This document shows, in pieces, positions 17,064 to 26,349 of a DNA stretch of 64,000 nt. This DNA comes from a virus. The notes beneath the pieces are model-generated. The model had not been told where the DNA came from. It saw only the letters and a program-made list of their open reading frames with translations, and searched no databases. Position numbers and translations under genes: made by a program. Each line of letters opens with the position of its first letter. The first letter of the stretch is position 1. The DNA lies in the IMG/VR virus record IMGVR_UViG_3300020420_001018, positions 1-64,000 of that record; one strand, 5' to 3'.

Positions 17064-17228
17064 ATGATAAAGATATTAGACTGGTTATTAGGTACAACTA
17101 ATTCTAAATCACCTGCTAAAATAAAAGCAAAAACTAAAAAAGCTAAAGCTAAAAAGAAAAAAGCAGTAACAAGAAAAAAGAATGTGATAAAGAATTATGT
17201 TGGAAGAAAACCTAGAAGTAAAAAATAA
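17064..17228 (+). CDS. Lysine-rich small basic protein
   Basis: 54 residues. A hydrophobic N terminus (ILDWLLG) is followed by a histone-H1-like tail made almost only of Lys, Ala and Arg (KAKTKKAKAKKKK). Strong promoter and a clear AAGGAG site 7 nt upstream of the ATG, so it is very likely expressed early and abundantly. A DNA- or RNA-coating or host-takeover role is plausible but unproven. It overlaps the nuclease gene by 32 nt. Confidence 0.65.
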   Translation: MIKILDWLLGTTNSKSPAKIKAKTKKAKAKKKKAVTRKKNVIKNYVGRKPRSKK

Positions 17229-17904
17229 ATCGCTATTAGTTGAAAAATTTAAATATAAAGAATTTAAAAGAAAAAATCTTGATGGTCAACGTTACTATGT
17301 AAATGATTCTGGTGATCCAGTACCATCGGTAACTTCCATACTTTCTAAAACTAAAGATATGACGGCTCTAAATGCTTGGAAAAAAAGAGTAGGGGCCGCT
17401 GAAGCACAAAGGATAGTTACTGAGTCAGCAAATTTAGGTACTATCATGCACAAACATCTAGAGTGTTATATTGAAGGAGTAGAACGCCCTAGTGGAACAA
17501 ACCAAGTATACGTACAAGCAAAAAATTTAAGTGAAACTGTAATTGAGCATGGGCTTAAAAACGTGGATGAAGTATGGGGAATTGAAACACATTTAGCATT
17601 TCCAGGACTTTATGGAGGAACAGCAGATTTAATATGTGTTCATGAAGGAGAACCAGCAATTGGTGACTTTAAAACATCACGTAAATTTAAGAAAAAAGAG
17701 TGGATTGAAGATTATTTCATGCAGGCGTCAGCTTACGCACTAGCACATAATGAAGTATATGGCACAAACATTCAAAAAGGCGTTATTTTTATGGTTACGC
17801 ATGACAATGAATACCAGCAATTTGTCGTTGAAGGTAAAGAATTTCAAACATTTACAGATAAGTGGTTAGATAGAGTAGAAACTTATTACAAAATGAATAA
17901 ATAG
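17197..17904 (+). CDS. PD-(D/E)XK nuclease (RecB/Exo-like)
   Basis: 235 residues of the RecB-type nuclease superfamily. Motifs: PSVTSIL near residue 43, GTIMHKHLE near 88 (motif I-type His/Glu), GGTADLICVHEGEPAIGDFKTS with the active-site D and the D-x-K pair, and a later QASAYALA motif that completes the domain. It probably degrades or processes DNA in recombination or host-DNA breakdown. It begins inside the end of the Lys-rich gene and would be co-transcribed from the strong promoter at 17015. Confidence 0.85.
   Translation: MLEENLEVKNKSLLVEKFKYKEFKRKNLDGQRYYVNDSGDPVPSVTSILSKTKDMTALNAWKKRVGAAEAQRIVTESANLGTIMHKHLECYIEGVERPSGTNQVYVQAKNLSETVIEHGLKNVDEVWGIETHLAFPGLYGGTADLICVHEGEPAIGDFKTSRKFKKKEWIEDYFMQASAYALAHNEVYGTNIQKGVIFMVTHDNEYQQFVVEGKEFQTFTDKWLDRVETYYKMNK
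17896..17903 (+). promoter_or_regulatory. T4-type late promoter motif AATAAATA
   Basis: NATAAATA motif 22 nt upstream of the GTG start of the tail-fibre-like gene at 17925. Confidence 0.45.
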
Positions 17905-17924
17905 TATTATATTGGAGTAATCAA

Positions 17925-19214
17925 GTGGCAACAACATATACTAGAATTAAAAATAGACGTGGTTTAAGAGCAGACTTACCTCAACCTTTGGCTGACGGTG
18001 AAATTGGTTTAGCACTAGATACAAGAGAATTGTATATTGGTGTAGGTAACCAAGACAATCTTAACACAGATGTACAAGTAAAAAATGATATATTCAACAT
18101 TAGATCATTTGTTGCTGAAGATTTAGGTGGCAACATAGCTTCTAATGGTATATTAATGTTTAAAGTATCTGGTACACAAACATTTTCCGGTAACGGATCA
18201 ACCAATACTTTTGCACTAGGATCAAATAATGGCTTACCAGCAAACCATCCATTGTCAACACCAACTGCAAGTGATATTGTAGTTACGCAGTTTGTAAATG
18301 GAGTACCTACAATATTAGATCCTACATCGTACACTATTACTTTTAATGCAGGAAATGGTACGTTATCTTTTACTACTCCTACATCAGTTATTCCGCCAAG
18401 CGGTTCAAAAATACTTGTATGTAAATGGACTGAAGCAAGAATAACAGAAGCACTTAGAGCCAGAGCAAGTTGGTCAACTAATTCAGCAGATGCATCTTAC
18501 AGCAAATGGCAATATAATGACGTAAACAACAACCAAGTTTTTGTTGATACAACAACTGGCACAGGATTTGTTGAATATGTAACTGGTGCAGAATATACTG
18601 CATTAACAACAGGTACGTCAGATTGCTTCGATGGAACAGATGGAAAAATTGCTGTTCCAACATCAGTTAATTCTGGTACAACGTATGGAACTTTTTTAGG
18701 TGAAAACTCTGCTATACATAGTCCTGTAAGAGAAGTAGAAATCAATTCAAGTTTAAAAATTGATTTGGACACACCAAGACAAGCACTTAACGTTACAAAA
18801 TATATTAACAAGAAAAGAGGATCATCAGTTGCAAGAGTGGCAAACAATATTGAGATATTTACAGAAGCAAGTTATCCACAATATCAAACTAATCAATATA
18901 TTGGATCGCTACAAACAGCAACATTAACAGCAAGTGGTAATGGAACAATTGTAGAATATTTGACATCAGAATCAAATGTTTATAAAATTGATTATAGTTT
19001 AAAATTAGGATCAAATTTTAGAACAGGTACAATATACATTACTACAGACGGAACAAATACGGTAATAAACGACATGCATGTTGAAACAAATGCAACAGCA
19101 GACATCACTTTCTCAGCGGCTATAAGCAGTTCAAAATTGCAGTTTAAATACGCAAATGCAAATGCTTCTAACGCCAATTTATCATACAAGATAGAACGCT
19201 GGTTACAATCCTAA
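17925..19214 (+). CDS. Tail-fibre or adhesin-like structural protein
   Basis: 429 residues, GTG start with GGAG 8 nt upstream. The N terminus TRIKNRRGLRADLPQPLADGE...LDTRELYIG resembles the attachment domain shared by many phage fibre proteins (the major tropism determinant N-terminal type). The rest is Thr/Asn/Ser/Gly-rich and beta-structured, as in receptor-binding fibres. It is preceded by a late-promoter-like motif and followed by a hairpin. Likely a receptor-binding or whisker-type protein. Confidence 0.75.
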   Translation: MATTYTRIKNRRGLRADLPQPLADGEIGLALDTRELYIGVGNQDNLNTDVQVKNDIFNIRSFVAEDLGGNIASNGILMFKVSGTQTFSGNGSTNTFALGSNNGLPANHPLSTPTASDIVVTQFVNGVPTILDPTSYTITFNAGNGTLSFTTPTSVIPPSGSKILVCKWTEARITEALRARASWSTNSADASYSKWQYNDVNNNQVFVDTTTGTGFVEYVTGAEYTALTTGTSDCFDGTDGKIAVPTSVNSGTTYGTFLGENSAIHSPVREVEINSSLKIDLDTPRQALNVTKYINKKRGSSVARVANNIEIFTEASYPQYQTNQYIGSLQTATLTASGNGTIVEYLTSESNVYKIDYSLKLGSNFRTGTIYITTDGTNTVINDMHVETNATADITFSAAISSSKLQFKYANANASNANLSYKIERWLQS

Positions 19215-19224
19215 CCATAGGTTG

Positions 19225-19245
19225 TTAACAGATTTTTTCTGTTAA
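19225..19245 (+). terminator. Hairpin after the fibre gene (weak terminator candidate)
   Basis: TTAACAG / CTGTTAA 7-bp inverted repeat with a T-rich loop, 10 nt after the fibre stop codon. There is no T tail after the stem, so termination is uncertain. Confidence 0.35.
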
Positions 19246-19259
19246 TGTGAATTTAAGTA

Positions 19260-19289
19260 TTGCTTTTACTGTGTGAGTGACAGTATAAT
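19260..19289 (+). promoter_or_regulatory. Possible promoter upstream of nrdA
   Basis: TTGCTT (19260-19265), an 18-nt spacer, TATAAT (19284-19289); the leader is about 40 nt and has GAGAGA before ATG 19334. Confidence 0.4.
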
Positions 19290-19333
19290 TAATATTATGC
19301 TGAATAATAAGAAGAAGCTATGAGAGAGAAACT

Positions 19334-21676
19334 ATGAACACATCAAAGAGTCAAGAAGAAATTTTTATCATTAAAAGAGACGGTCAACAGGAACCTTTAG
19401 ATATTAACAAGGTACATAAAATGACTGAAGCCGCATGTGATGGTTTGTCAGGAGTATCTTCATCATTAGTTGAAATGAATTCTGGTTTGCAGTTTTCAAA
19501 CGGTATGTCAACACAAGATATTCAAGAAGTACTAATCAAATCAGCAAATGACTTAATCACATTAGATGCACCAAATTATCAATATGTTGCGGCACGTCTT
19601 TTGTTGTTTACAATTAGAAAAGAAGTTTTTGGTAAACACATTGATCATCAATATGAGGTACCATTACAATTTTTAGTTGGTAGAAATATTGAAAAAGGTT
19701 TGTATGATCCTAATATCATGAAATGGTTTAATGATGAAGAATTTAAAACTTTAGATTCTTATATTAAACATGATAGAGATTACAATTTTACATACGCAGG
19801 TTTAAGACAAGTATCTGACAAATATCTAGTTCAAGATAGAAGCTCAGGCAAAGTTTTTGAAACACCACAATACATGTATATGTTGATTGCGGCAACCTTG
19901 TTTCATGATTATCCAAAAGAAATAAGAATGGGTTACATTAAAAGATATTATGATGCGATTTCAAAATTTAAAATTAATATTCCTACTCCTGTAATGGCAG
20001 GTGTGCGTACACCATTAAAACAGTATGCTTCATGTGTACTTGTTGATGTCGATGATACATTAGATTCTATTTTTGCTTCTGACATGGCAATTGGTAGATA
20101 CATTGCACAAAGAGCCGGTATCGGAATCAACGCAGGTAGAATACGTGGTATCAATTCACGTATTAGGGGAGGCGAAGTAGCCCATACTGGTGTTGTTCCA
20201 TTTCTTAAAAAGTTTGAAGCAACAGTAAGATGTTGTACACAAAATGGAGTACGTGGTGGAAGTGCTACTGTCCATTTTCCAATTTGGCATCAAGAGATTG
20301 AAGATATACTTGTATTAAAAAATAACAAAGGTACAGAAGATAATAGAGTACGTAAACTAGATTATTCGATACAGTTATCAAAAATATTTTATGAAAGATT
20401 TATTAAAGGCGGAGATATTACTTTATTTTCACCACATGATGTTCCAGGTTTGTACGAAGCATTTGGTACAGCAAAATTTGACAAGTTATATAAACAATAT
20501 GAAAAAGATACGTCAATTCCTAGAAAAACAATACAAGCTAGAACATTGATTGGAGACATATTAAAAGAACGTGCAGAGACCGGTCGTATATACATAATGA
20601 ATATTGATCATACAAATGAACATAGTTCGTTTATTGATCCTGTACGCATGTCTAACTTATGTCAAGAAATTACATTACCAACTGATCCGTTACAACATAT
20701 TGATGGTAGAGGTGAAATTGCACTATGTATTCTATCAGCAATCAACGTTGGTGTGTTAAAGGATATAAAAGAATTAGAAACATTATGTGATTTAAGTGTT
20801 AGAGGTTTAGAACAAATAATTGATCATCAAAAATATCCAGTGAAAGCGGCAGAACAATCTACAAAAGCAAGACGTTCTCTTGGGATTGGCTACATTGGTT
20901 TAGCACATTATCTTGCAAAAAACAAAGCAAAATATGAAGATAAAGAAGCATGGAAGTTAGTAAATGAATTAACTGAAGCATTTCAGTATTATTTGTTAAA
21001 GGCATCAAATACTATTGCAAAAGAAAAAGGTGCGTGTGATTATTTTAAGAAAACAAAATACTCAAAAGGAATTTTACCAATAGACACATATAAAAAAGAT
21101 GTTGATGGTATTGTACCTAAAAAATTAAATATGGATTGGGAATCACTAAGAAAAGATATTATTGAGCATGGTTTAAGGCACTCAACATTGTCAGCACAGA
21201 TGCCATCAGAATCATCAAGTGTAGTAGGCAATGCAACAAATGGTATTGAGCCTCCAAGAGGTTATTTGTCAATTAAGAAGTCTAAAAAAGGACCATTAAA
21301 GCAAATTGTACCTCAATATGAAACTTATAAAAAATATTACACACTATTGTGGGACATGCCAGGCAATGAAGGATATATCAACATTGTTGCGGCTATGCAA
21401 AAATATTTTGATCAAGCAATTAGTGGAAACTGGAGTTATAATCCATTGCACTATGATAACAATGAAGTGCCAATGAGTGTATTAACTAAAGATTTTTTAA
21501 CAACTTATAAACTTGGTTGGAAAACGTCATATTATCAAAATACATATGATTTTAAAGGTGAAGAGCCAAACATAACTGACCAAGAAAACGTAGCAACTAT
21601 AGATGAAGCATTAGAAGTTGCTGAACAACATCAATCGCAACAAGACGACGAAGCGTGTGATTCATGTGCAATTTAA
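19334..21676 (+). CDS. nrdA: Ribonucleotide reductase class Ia, alpha subunit
   Basis: Reduces ribonucleoside diphosphates to deoxy forms with NrdB. An ATP-cone is present at the N terminus (IKRDGQQEPLDINKV). Active-site set by alignment to E. coli NrdA: C234 and C465 (redox pair), C443 in NLCQEI (thiyl radical) with N441 and E445, a radical-transfer tyrosine pair in TSYYQNT, and the regenerating C-terminal pair C775/C778. All key residues are present, so it should be active. Length 780 is normal. nrdB follows 41 nt later under its own promoter. Confidence 0.95.
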   Translation: MNTSKSQEEIFIIKRDGQQEPLDINKVHKMTEAACDGLSGVSSSLVEMNSGLQFSNGMSTQDIQEVLIKSANDLITLDAPNYQYVAARLLLFTIRKEVFGKHIDHQYEVPLQFLVGRNIEKGLYDPNIMKWFNDEEFKTLDSYIKHDRDYNFTYAGLRQVSDKYLVQDRSSGKVFETPQYMYMLIAATLFHDYPKEIRMGYIKRYYDAISKFKINIPTPVMAGVRTPLKQYASCVLVDVDDTLDSIFASDMAIGRYIAQRAGIGINAGRIRGINSRIRGGEVAHTGVVPFLKKFEATVRCCTQNGVRGGSATVHFPIWHQEIEDILVLKNNKGTEDNRVRKLDYSIQLSKIFYERFIKGGDITLFSPHDVPGLYEAFGTAKFDKLYKQYEKDTSIPRKTIQARTLIGDILKERAETGRIYIMNIDHTNEHSSFIDPVRMSNLCQEITLPTDPLQHIDGRGEIALCILSAINVGVLKDIKELETLCDLSVRGLEQIIDHQKYPVKAAEQSTKARRSLGIGYIGLAHYLAKNKAKYEDKEAWKLVNELTEAFQYYLLKASNTIAKEKGACDYFKKTKYSKGILPIDTYKKDVDGIVPKKLNMDWESLRKDIIEHGLRHSTLSAQMPSESSSVVGNATNGIEPPRGYLSIKKSKKGPLKQIVPQYETYKKYYTLLWDMPGNEGYINIVAAMQKYFDQAISGNWSYNPLHYDNNEVPMSVLTKDFLTTYKLGWKTSYYQNTYDFKGEEPNITDQENVATIDEALEVAEQHQSQQDDEACDSCAI

Positions 21677-21683
21677 ATAAATA

Positions 21684-21711
21684 TTGACAAGGTAGTAAAA
21701 GAGTATATAAT
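21684..21711 (+). promoter_or_regulatory. Sigma70 promoter of nrdB, leaderless geometry
   Basis: Perfect TTGACA (21684-21689), a 16-nt spacer, perfect TATAAT (21706-21711), and 6 nt before ATG 21718. Confidence 0.7.
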
Positions 21712-21717
21712 AGAATT

Positions 21718-22818
21718 ATGGCAAAGACAGTATTTAACAGAAATGAAATAGATTTTACCAAAGAGCCAATGTTTTTTGGGGAAGATCAGAGTGTGCAGAG
21801 ATATGATGTTTTTAAATATCCTGCATTGGACAAACTTAACCAAACTATGCTTGGGTATTTTTGGAGACCTGAAGAAGTAAGTTTGCAAAAAGATAGATCA
21901 GACTATGCAACTTTCAGACCAGAACAAAAGCATATTTTTACTTCAAACTTGAAATATCAAACACTACTTGATTCAGTTCAAGGACGTGGACCGAGTTTGG
22001 CTTTTTTACCTTACGTATCAAATCCAGAATTAGAAGGTTGTATTGTTACTTGGGATTTCTTTGAAACAATCCACTCACGTTCATACACACATATTATGAA
22101 AAATGTGTATCCAGATCCAAGTGAAGTATTTGACACAATCTTAAATGATGAAGAAATTTTAAAAAGAGCTGTATCAGTAACAGAAAATTATGATACATTT
22201 TCTAAAATGGCTGAAGATTATTTTGTAAAAGGCAAAGGCGATATAATTGATGTTAAGAAACAATTGTATCTTGCAATGATAAATGTAAACATCTTAGAAG
22301 GTTTAAGATTCTATGTATCTTTTGCTTGTACTTTTGCATTTGGTGAATTAAAACTTATGGAAGGCTCTGCAAAAATTATTTCACTTATTGCTCGTGATGA
22401 AGCAACACACTTAAATTTGTCAACACAGGTTATTAAGAATTGGCAAAAAAATGATGATGCACAAATGACAAAAGCAATGAAAGGCTTAGACAAGCAAGTA
22501 GTTGAAATGTTCAAGAGCTGTGTTGAAGAAGAAAAAGCATGGGCAAGACACTTATTCAAAGATGGTTCGATTATTGGTTTAAATGAAAAACTATTAGGCG
22601 ACTATGTTGAATGGATTGCAAACAAAAGATTGAAAGCATTAGGATATGATCCTGTGTATGACCAATCTGCTAATGCAAATCCTTTACCGTGGACACAACA
22701 TTGGTTAAACTCAAGTGGACTACAAGTTGCACCACAAGAAACTGAAGTAGAAAGCTACATCATTGGTGGATTAAAACAAGACGTCGATGATAAAACTTTT
22801 GAAAATTTTGAACTATAA
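21718..22818 (+). CDS. nrdB: Ribonucleotide reductase class Ia, beta subunit
   Basis: Carries the diiron-tyrosyl radical that activates NrdA. Ligands are visible: D85 in LLDSVQGRGP, E116 and H119 in WDFFETIHSRSY, radical Tyr123, E194 in NILEGLRFY, and E228/H231 in ARDEATHLN. All are present, so it looks functional. Length 366 is typical. The promoter directly upstream predicts a leaderless mRNA that starts at its ATG. It works with nrdA and thyX in nucleotide supply. Confidence 0.95.
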   Translation: MAKTVFNRNEIDFTKEPMFFGEDQSVQRYDVFKYPALDKLNQTMLGYFWRPEEVSLQKDRSDYATFRPEQKHIFTSNLKYQTLLDSVQGRGPSLAFLPYVSNPELEGCIVTWDFFETIHSRSYTHIMKNVYPDPSEVFDTILNDEEILKRAVSVTENYDTFSKMAEDYFVKGKGDIIDVKKQLYLAMINVNILEGLRFYVSFACTFAFGELKLMEGSAKIISLIARDEATHLNLSTQVIKNWQKNDDAQMTKAMKGLDKQVVEMFKSCVEEEKAWARHLFKDGSIIGLNEKLLGDYVEWIANKRLKALGYDPVYDQSANANPLPWTQHWLNSSGLQVAPQETEVESYIIGGLKQDVDDKTFENFEL

Positions 22819-22832
22819 TAAGAAAGAAAAAA

Positions 22833-23141
22833 ATGTTAAAACAAAAACTAAACAAAGATGACATTGTAGTATTTCGTACTGTTGGTAGTGACGAAGTAGT
22901 TGGTAAATTGATAGAAGAAACAGACACTTCTTACAAAGTATCAAAACCTTTAGCACTAGCAATGACTCAACAAGGTGTTGGAATGACAGCATATATGATT
23001 ATGGCTGATCCAGAAGCAACATTTGAGTTTTTAAAAAGTACGATAATTACAGCAGTTTTGGCTAATAAACAAGCCAAAGATGCTTATACAAAGAGTACAT
23101 CGAATATTGTTACTCCTAGTACACCATCAATAGTTACGTAA
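22833..23141 (+). CDS. LSm/Hfq-like small beta-barrel phage protein
   Basis: 102 residues. The N-terminal 50 residues read as a small five-strand barrel (DDIVVFRTVGSDEVVGKLIEE...YKVSKPLALAM), the pattern I know from Sm-like proteins of T4-like marine phages. The C-terminal part is Ser/Thr-rich and probably disordered. It follows nrdB by 14 nt and precedes the PAAR protein. Whether it binds RNA or belongs to the virion is not visible. Confidence 0.6.
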   Translation: MLKQKLNKDDIVVFRTVGSDEVVGKLIEETDTSYKVSKPLALAMTQQGVGMTAYMIMADPEATFEFLKSTIITAVLANKQAKDAYTKSTSNIVTPSTPSIVT

Positions 23142-23147
23142 TAAATA
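23140..23147 (+). promoter_or_regulatory. T4-type late promoter motif AATAAATA
   Basis: NATAAATA motif 22 nt upstream of the PAAR protein gene at 23169, followed by an AGGAGA ribosome site. Confidence 0.5.
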
Positions 23148-23168
23148 CTATTATAATAGGAGAACAAA

Positions 23169-23459
23169 ATGCCACACGTAGCAAGAGTCGGAGATGCAGA
23201 TACGAATCACTCACCATGTGCACCAGGATCGTGTGCAACAGGGTCGCCAAATGTTTTGGCAAACAACATACCGGTTCACAGAGTAGGAGATAATAATACT
23301 CCTCATGGATTTATACTTTGTGTTCCTCATGTAACATCACTTGCAAGTGGTTCTCCTAATGTGTATGTAAATAATCAACCAGTTGGAAGAATTGGTGACG
23401 CTTACAGTTGTGGAATAAAAGTAAATGCTGGATCACCAAACGTGATAGCAAATAGTTAG
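23169..23459 (+). CDS. PAAR-domain spike-tip protein (gp5.4-like)
   Basis: 96 residues with repeated PAAR-type motifs: GSPNVLANNIPVHRVGDNN, GSPNVYVNNQPVGRIGD, AGSPNVIANS, plus His and Cys residues that would bind the metal at the tip. In T4 such a protein (gp5.4) caps the gp5 needle that pierces the host envelope. Full length for the family. A late promoter motif lies upstream and a larger partner gene starts 9 nt downstream. Confidence 0.9.
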   Translation: MPHVARVGDADTNHSPCAPGSCATGSPNVLANNIPVHRVGDNNTPHGFILCVPHVTSLASGSPNVYVNNQPVGRIGDAYSCGIKVNAGSPNVIANS

Positions 23460-23467
23460 GAACAAAA

Positions 23468-24388
23468 ATGGCACAAACAATATTACCAGGTGAAGATCAA
23501 GGACTATTTAAAGATTTTAACGGATCAGCGATTAGTCAAAGTTTAGGTCCTATTGCAAAAGAAAGTTTACAAAGCGGATTGTTTGATGTAAAAGATGGAA
23601 AAGATCTTTGGGGCAATGATATAAAAACAATGGCCGCATTTAAAAATCCACACACAGAAAATATTTCTAAAATAAGATCAAATTTATATAATGGTAATAG
23701 CAACGGTTGGGTTGGATTAAATGGTATGCCTGCAGGTTGGGATGATCCAAATTATTCTACTAGAGCAACTGTAAATGGAAGCATACTTGGCTCAGGTCAA
23801 ACAGCAAGAAAATTAACTGACGCAGAAGTTCTTGAATTACAAAAAGTTAATGGAGTATTAAACGATTTTAACAGACACACAAATATACAAAGTGGAGTAG
23901 ATCAAACAGATTATGGAAATGCTAATCCATTTTCATTTATGGGAGTATCGGGTGGTCCGTCATTTAGTTTACCAACAGGTCATCTTCCAAAACCAATCGG
24001 ACAAATGCTATCAATTGGACAAGGAATTAATGCACTTAATACATCATTAGGAGCCGCGGCCGCAGTAGGTACAGGTCCTTGTGCTTTCATTGATGATATA
24101 TTTGGTGCTTTATCAAAAGGTGCAGGAGTATTAAATCAAATACTAGGATTCATAGGTCAAGCACTTGGCCTACTAAATCTTATTTCAGGCGTGATTGGAT
24201 ATGTTGTACAACTAGCACAAATGATTTTAGCAGACTTGGCAAATTTAGCCAATGCAATTACAAGAATAACTAATGCCGCGATTGCTGGATTACTAGATGG
24301 ATTAATGAGCGATCCTTGTATGAAGCATTTAATTATGGCAGGTATTGCCGGATTTGGTTTATTACAGACCATAAAGAAATTTACATAA
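23468..24388 (+). CDS. Structural protein co-transcribed with the PAAR protein
   Basis: 306 residues. The first two thirds are Asn/Gly/Ser-rich and globular; the last third (about 195-300) is rich in Ala, Leu and Ile with almost no charges (LNLISGVIGYVVQLAQMILADLANLANAITRI), forming long hydrophobic helices that could insert in the host membrane or in the baseplate core. Its place 9 nt after the PAAR spike-tip gene suggests a baseplate or injected pilot-type protein. This is inference from context. Confidence 0.65.
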   Translation: MAQTILPGEDQGLFKDFNGSAISQSLGPIAKESLQSGLFDVKDGKDLWGNDIKTMAAFKNPHTENISKIRSNLYNGNSNGWVGLNGMPAGWDDPNYSTRATVNGSILGSGQTARKLTDAEVLELQKVNGVLNDFNRHTNIQSGVDQTDYGNANPFSFMGVSGGPSFSLPTGHLPKPIGQMLSIGQGINALNTSLGAAAAVGTGPCAFIDDIFGALSKGAGVLNQILGFIGQALGLLNLISGVIGYVVQLAQMILADLANLANAITRITNAAIAGLLDGLMSDPCMKHLIMAGIAGFGLLQTIKKFT

Positions 24389-24389
24389 G

Positions 24390-24935
24390 ATGATGAATAC
24401 AATTGTACTTTGTGCTATACCTCAAGAAGTCGAAGGACTACACTACACTGACGTATTTTTTACAGGAGTTGGTAAAATTAATGCGGCGGCAACCACGGAA
24501 CAAATTATAAAAGATTATAAACCAAAAGTAATTATTAATTATGGTACAGCAGGTTCACTTAAATCTAATGTAAGCGGACTAGTAAAAGTCACAGGTTTTG
24601 TTGATCGAGATATGGATGCAAGACCTTTGAATTTTAAACTTGGTCAAACGCCATATGAAAAAGATATCATGTTAGGCACAGCAGAAGTTGTTTGTGGAAC
24701 CGGTGACACTTTTGCTACAGAAAAACCAAAAATAGATTGTGATATTGTTGACATGGAGGCATACGCCATAGCAAAAATTTGTAAAAAACATAAAGTTGAT
24801 TTTTTATGTTACAAGTATATTTCTGACTCAGCTGATAGCAATGCATCAGATGATTGGGCAAAAAATGTTGCCAAAGGTTGTAAACTATTTAGAGAAGAAA
24901 TACTAGATAATCTTTCACAACCATTGTTAGCATAA
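24390..24935 (+). CDS. 5'-methylthioadenosine/S-adenosylhomocysteine nucleosidase-like protein
   Basis: 181 residues of the PNP/UDP-phosphorylase fold: MNTIVLCAIPQEVE start, GVGKINAAATTE near residue 27, NYGTAGS near 49, VDMEAYAIAK with the conserved Met-Glu, and SDSAD with the catalytic Asp. Enzymes of this family release adenine from MTA, SAH and also 5'-deoxyadenosine, the by-product of radical SAM enzymes. It is about 50 residues shorter than E. coli MTAN, mainly at the N terminus. Two ATGs are adjacent (24390, 24393). It links well with the five radical SAM genes in the window. Confidence 0.8.
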   Translation: MMNTIVLCAIPQEVEGLHYTDVFFTGVGKINAAATTEQIIKDYKPKVIINYGTAGSLKSNVSGLVKVTGFVDRDMDARPLNFKLGQTPYEKDIMLGTAEVVCGTGDTFATEKPKIDCDIVDMEAYAIAKICKKHKVDFLCYKYISDSADSNASDDWAKNVAKGCKLFREEILDNLSQPLLA

Positions 24936-24946
24936 GTAACACATAC

Positions 24947-25036
24947 GGAGAGGTGGCTGAGCGGTTGAAAGCACCGGTCTTGAAAACCGGCAAAGGGGCA
25001 ACTCTTTCGTGAGTTCGAATCTCACCCTCTCCGCCA
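24947..25036 (+). tRNA. tRNA-Ser (UGA)
   Basis: 90-nt class II tRNA with encoded CCA. Acceptor GGAGAGG/CCTCTCC, anticodon stem CCGGT/ACCGG with loop CTTGAAA giving anticodon TGA, long variable arm, and GTTCGAATC T arm. It sits in the gap between the nucleosidase and ferredoxin genes. Confidence 0.95.
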
Positions 25037-25054
25037 GAATAAAAGTATATAATA

Positions 25055-25083
25055 TTGACTTTTTTAATTAATTGTAGTACTAT
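25055..25083 (+). promoter_or_regulatory. Sigma70-type promoter of the ferredoxin gene, leaderless geometry
   Basis: TTGACT (25055-25060), a 17-nt spacer, TACTAT (25078-25083), and 6 nt before ATG 25090. Confidence 0.5.
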
Positions 25084-25089
25084 ATCATT

Positions 25090-25455
25090 ATGACATACAT
25101 AGTAAAAGATGAATGTATAAAATGTAAACATACAGACTGTGTAGAGGTCTGTCCTGTAGATTGTTTTTATGAAGGAGAAAATTTTTTAGCAATTAATCCA
25201 GAAGAATGTATCGATTGTGGAGTATGCGAACCAGAGTGTCCAGTTGATGCAATTGTGGCAGATTCAGACCCAAATATAGCTAAGAATGAATTAGACTATT
25301 GGATTCATATAAATACTGAGTACAGTAAAAAATGGCCAAATATAACAAAGAAAAAAGATGCGTTACCAGAAGCAGAAGAATATAGTCCAGCTAATATGCC
25401 AGACCAAAAATCTAAAAGAGATCTTCTTTCTGAAAACCCTGGAACTGGAGATTAA
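25090..25455 (+). CDS. fdxA: 7Fe/8Fe-type ferredoxin (FdxA-like)
   Basis: 121 residues. The N terminus matches bacterial Fdx[18 protein letters not shown] and [16 protein letters not shown], giving ligands for a [3Fe-4S] or [4Fe-4S] cluster and a second [4Fe-4S] cluster. The C-terminal extension with [16 protein letters not shown] is also typical of FdxA. It could supply electrons to the radical SAM enzymes or to cluster assembly. It has its own promoter with leaderless geometry. Full length and probably functional. Confidence 0.9.
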   Translation: MTYIVKDECIKCKHTDCVEVCPVDCFYEGENFLAINPEECIDCGVCEPECPVDAIVADSDPNIAKNELDYWIHINTEYSKKWPNITKKKDALPEAEEYSPANMPDQKSKRDLLSENPGTGD

Positions 25456-25458
25456 TAA

Positions 25459-26319
25459 ATGAGCAAAAAAGATAAAACACAATTAAATAAACCTTTAAGT
25501 CAAAACATGAATGAAAGAATTGATGTTGACATGGAGGCATTAAGAAAACAACATGTGATGGTTGCAACACCTTGTTATGGTGGTATGGTCGGCGAACCAT
25601 ATTTAAAAGCAATGACGGGATTGTCAATTCTTTTTAAACACTACGGATTAAATTTTACATTAGCAACTTTGTCAAATGAGAGTCTTGTAACAAGGGCACG
25701 TAATACACTTACTGCAATGTTCTTACAAAATCCAACATACACTCATATGATGTTTATTGATGCAGACATTGGGTTTATACCACAAGATGTTATAAAACTA
25801 TTGCATAGGGATCAAGATATTGTTACTGGTGCATATCCTAAAAAATCAATAAACTGGCCAGCAGTCCATGGAGTAGCAATGGAACAAAAACCAACTGACC
25901 CATATGAACTGGCAAAATTTCAAGCATCTTATGTTTTAAATATTAAACGTGATCATATGGATTCTAAAGAAATTCCATTAGTAAAAGGATTGATTCCTGT
26001 GTTAGATGCTGGTACTGGATTTATGATGATTAAACGTGAAGTTATAGATAAAATGACTAAAGAATATCCTGAAACAAGATATACAAACGATCTTAATACT
26101 GCACCAGAATTAAATCCATATTTTTATGCACTATTTGATACAATGATTGATCCTGAAACAAATAGATATCTGTCAGAAGATTACACATTTTGTAGACGTT
26201 GGCAAAAAATGGGCGGAGAAATTTGGATGGATCCATCTGTAAATTTAGATCATTATGGTTCATATCCTTTCCAAGGAAATATTGCAGAACAATTTACTTT
26301 GGTCAAAAAAGAAGATTGA
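25459..26319 (+). CDS. GT-A type glycosyltransferase-like protein
   Basis: 286 residues. Motifs of a nucleotide-sugar transferase fold: VMVATPCYGG at the start of the domain, TRARNTLTAMFL, MFIDADIGF (DxD-type metal motif near residue 100), an acceptor region DAGTGFMMIKREV, and a late SEDYTFCRRWQKMGGEIW motif supplying the base. Phages use such enzymes to modify host surface sugars, virion proteins or DNA; the target is not visible. It starts 3 nt after the ferredoxin gene. Confidence 0.8.
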   Translation: MSKKDKTQLNKPLSQNMNERIDVDMEALRKQHVMVATPCYGGMVGEPYLKAMTGLSILFKHYGLNFTLATLSNESLVTRARNTLTAMFLQNPTYTHMMFIDADIGFIPQDVIKLLHRDQDIVTGAYPKKSINWPAVHGVAMEQKPTDPYELAKFQASYVLNIKRDHMDSKEIPLVKGLIPVLDAGTGFMMIKREVIDKMTKEYPETRYTNDLNTAPELNPYFYALFDTMIDPETNRYLSEDYTFCRRWQKMGGEIWMDPSVNLDHYGSYPFQGNIAEQFTLVKKED

Positions 26320-26344
26320 TTAAAATAAATTTTTATGCTACAAT
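26316..26344 (+). promoter_or_regulatory. Sigma70-type promoter with extended -10, leaderless geometry
   Basis: TTGATT (26316-26321), a 17-nt spacer ending in TGC, TACAAT (26339-26344), and 5 nt before ATG 26350. Confidence 0.5.
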
Positions 26345-26349
26345 AAATC

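Noticed and set aside
21676-21683. AATAAATA before nrdB as a late promoter
   Set aside because: It directly abuts the perfect sigma70-type promoter, and nrdB is expected to be an early or middle gene; probably chance.
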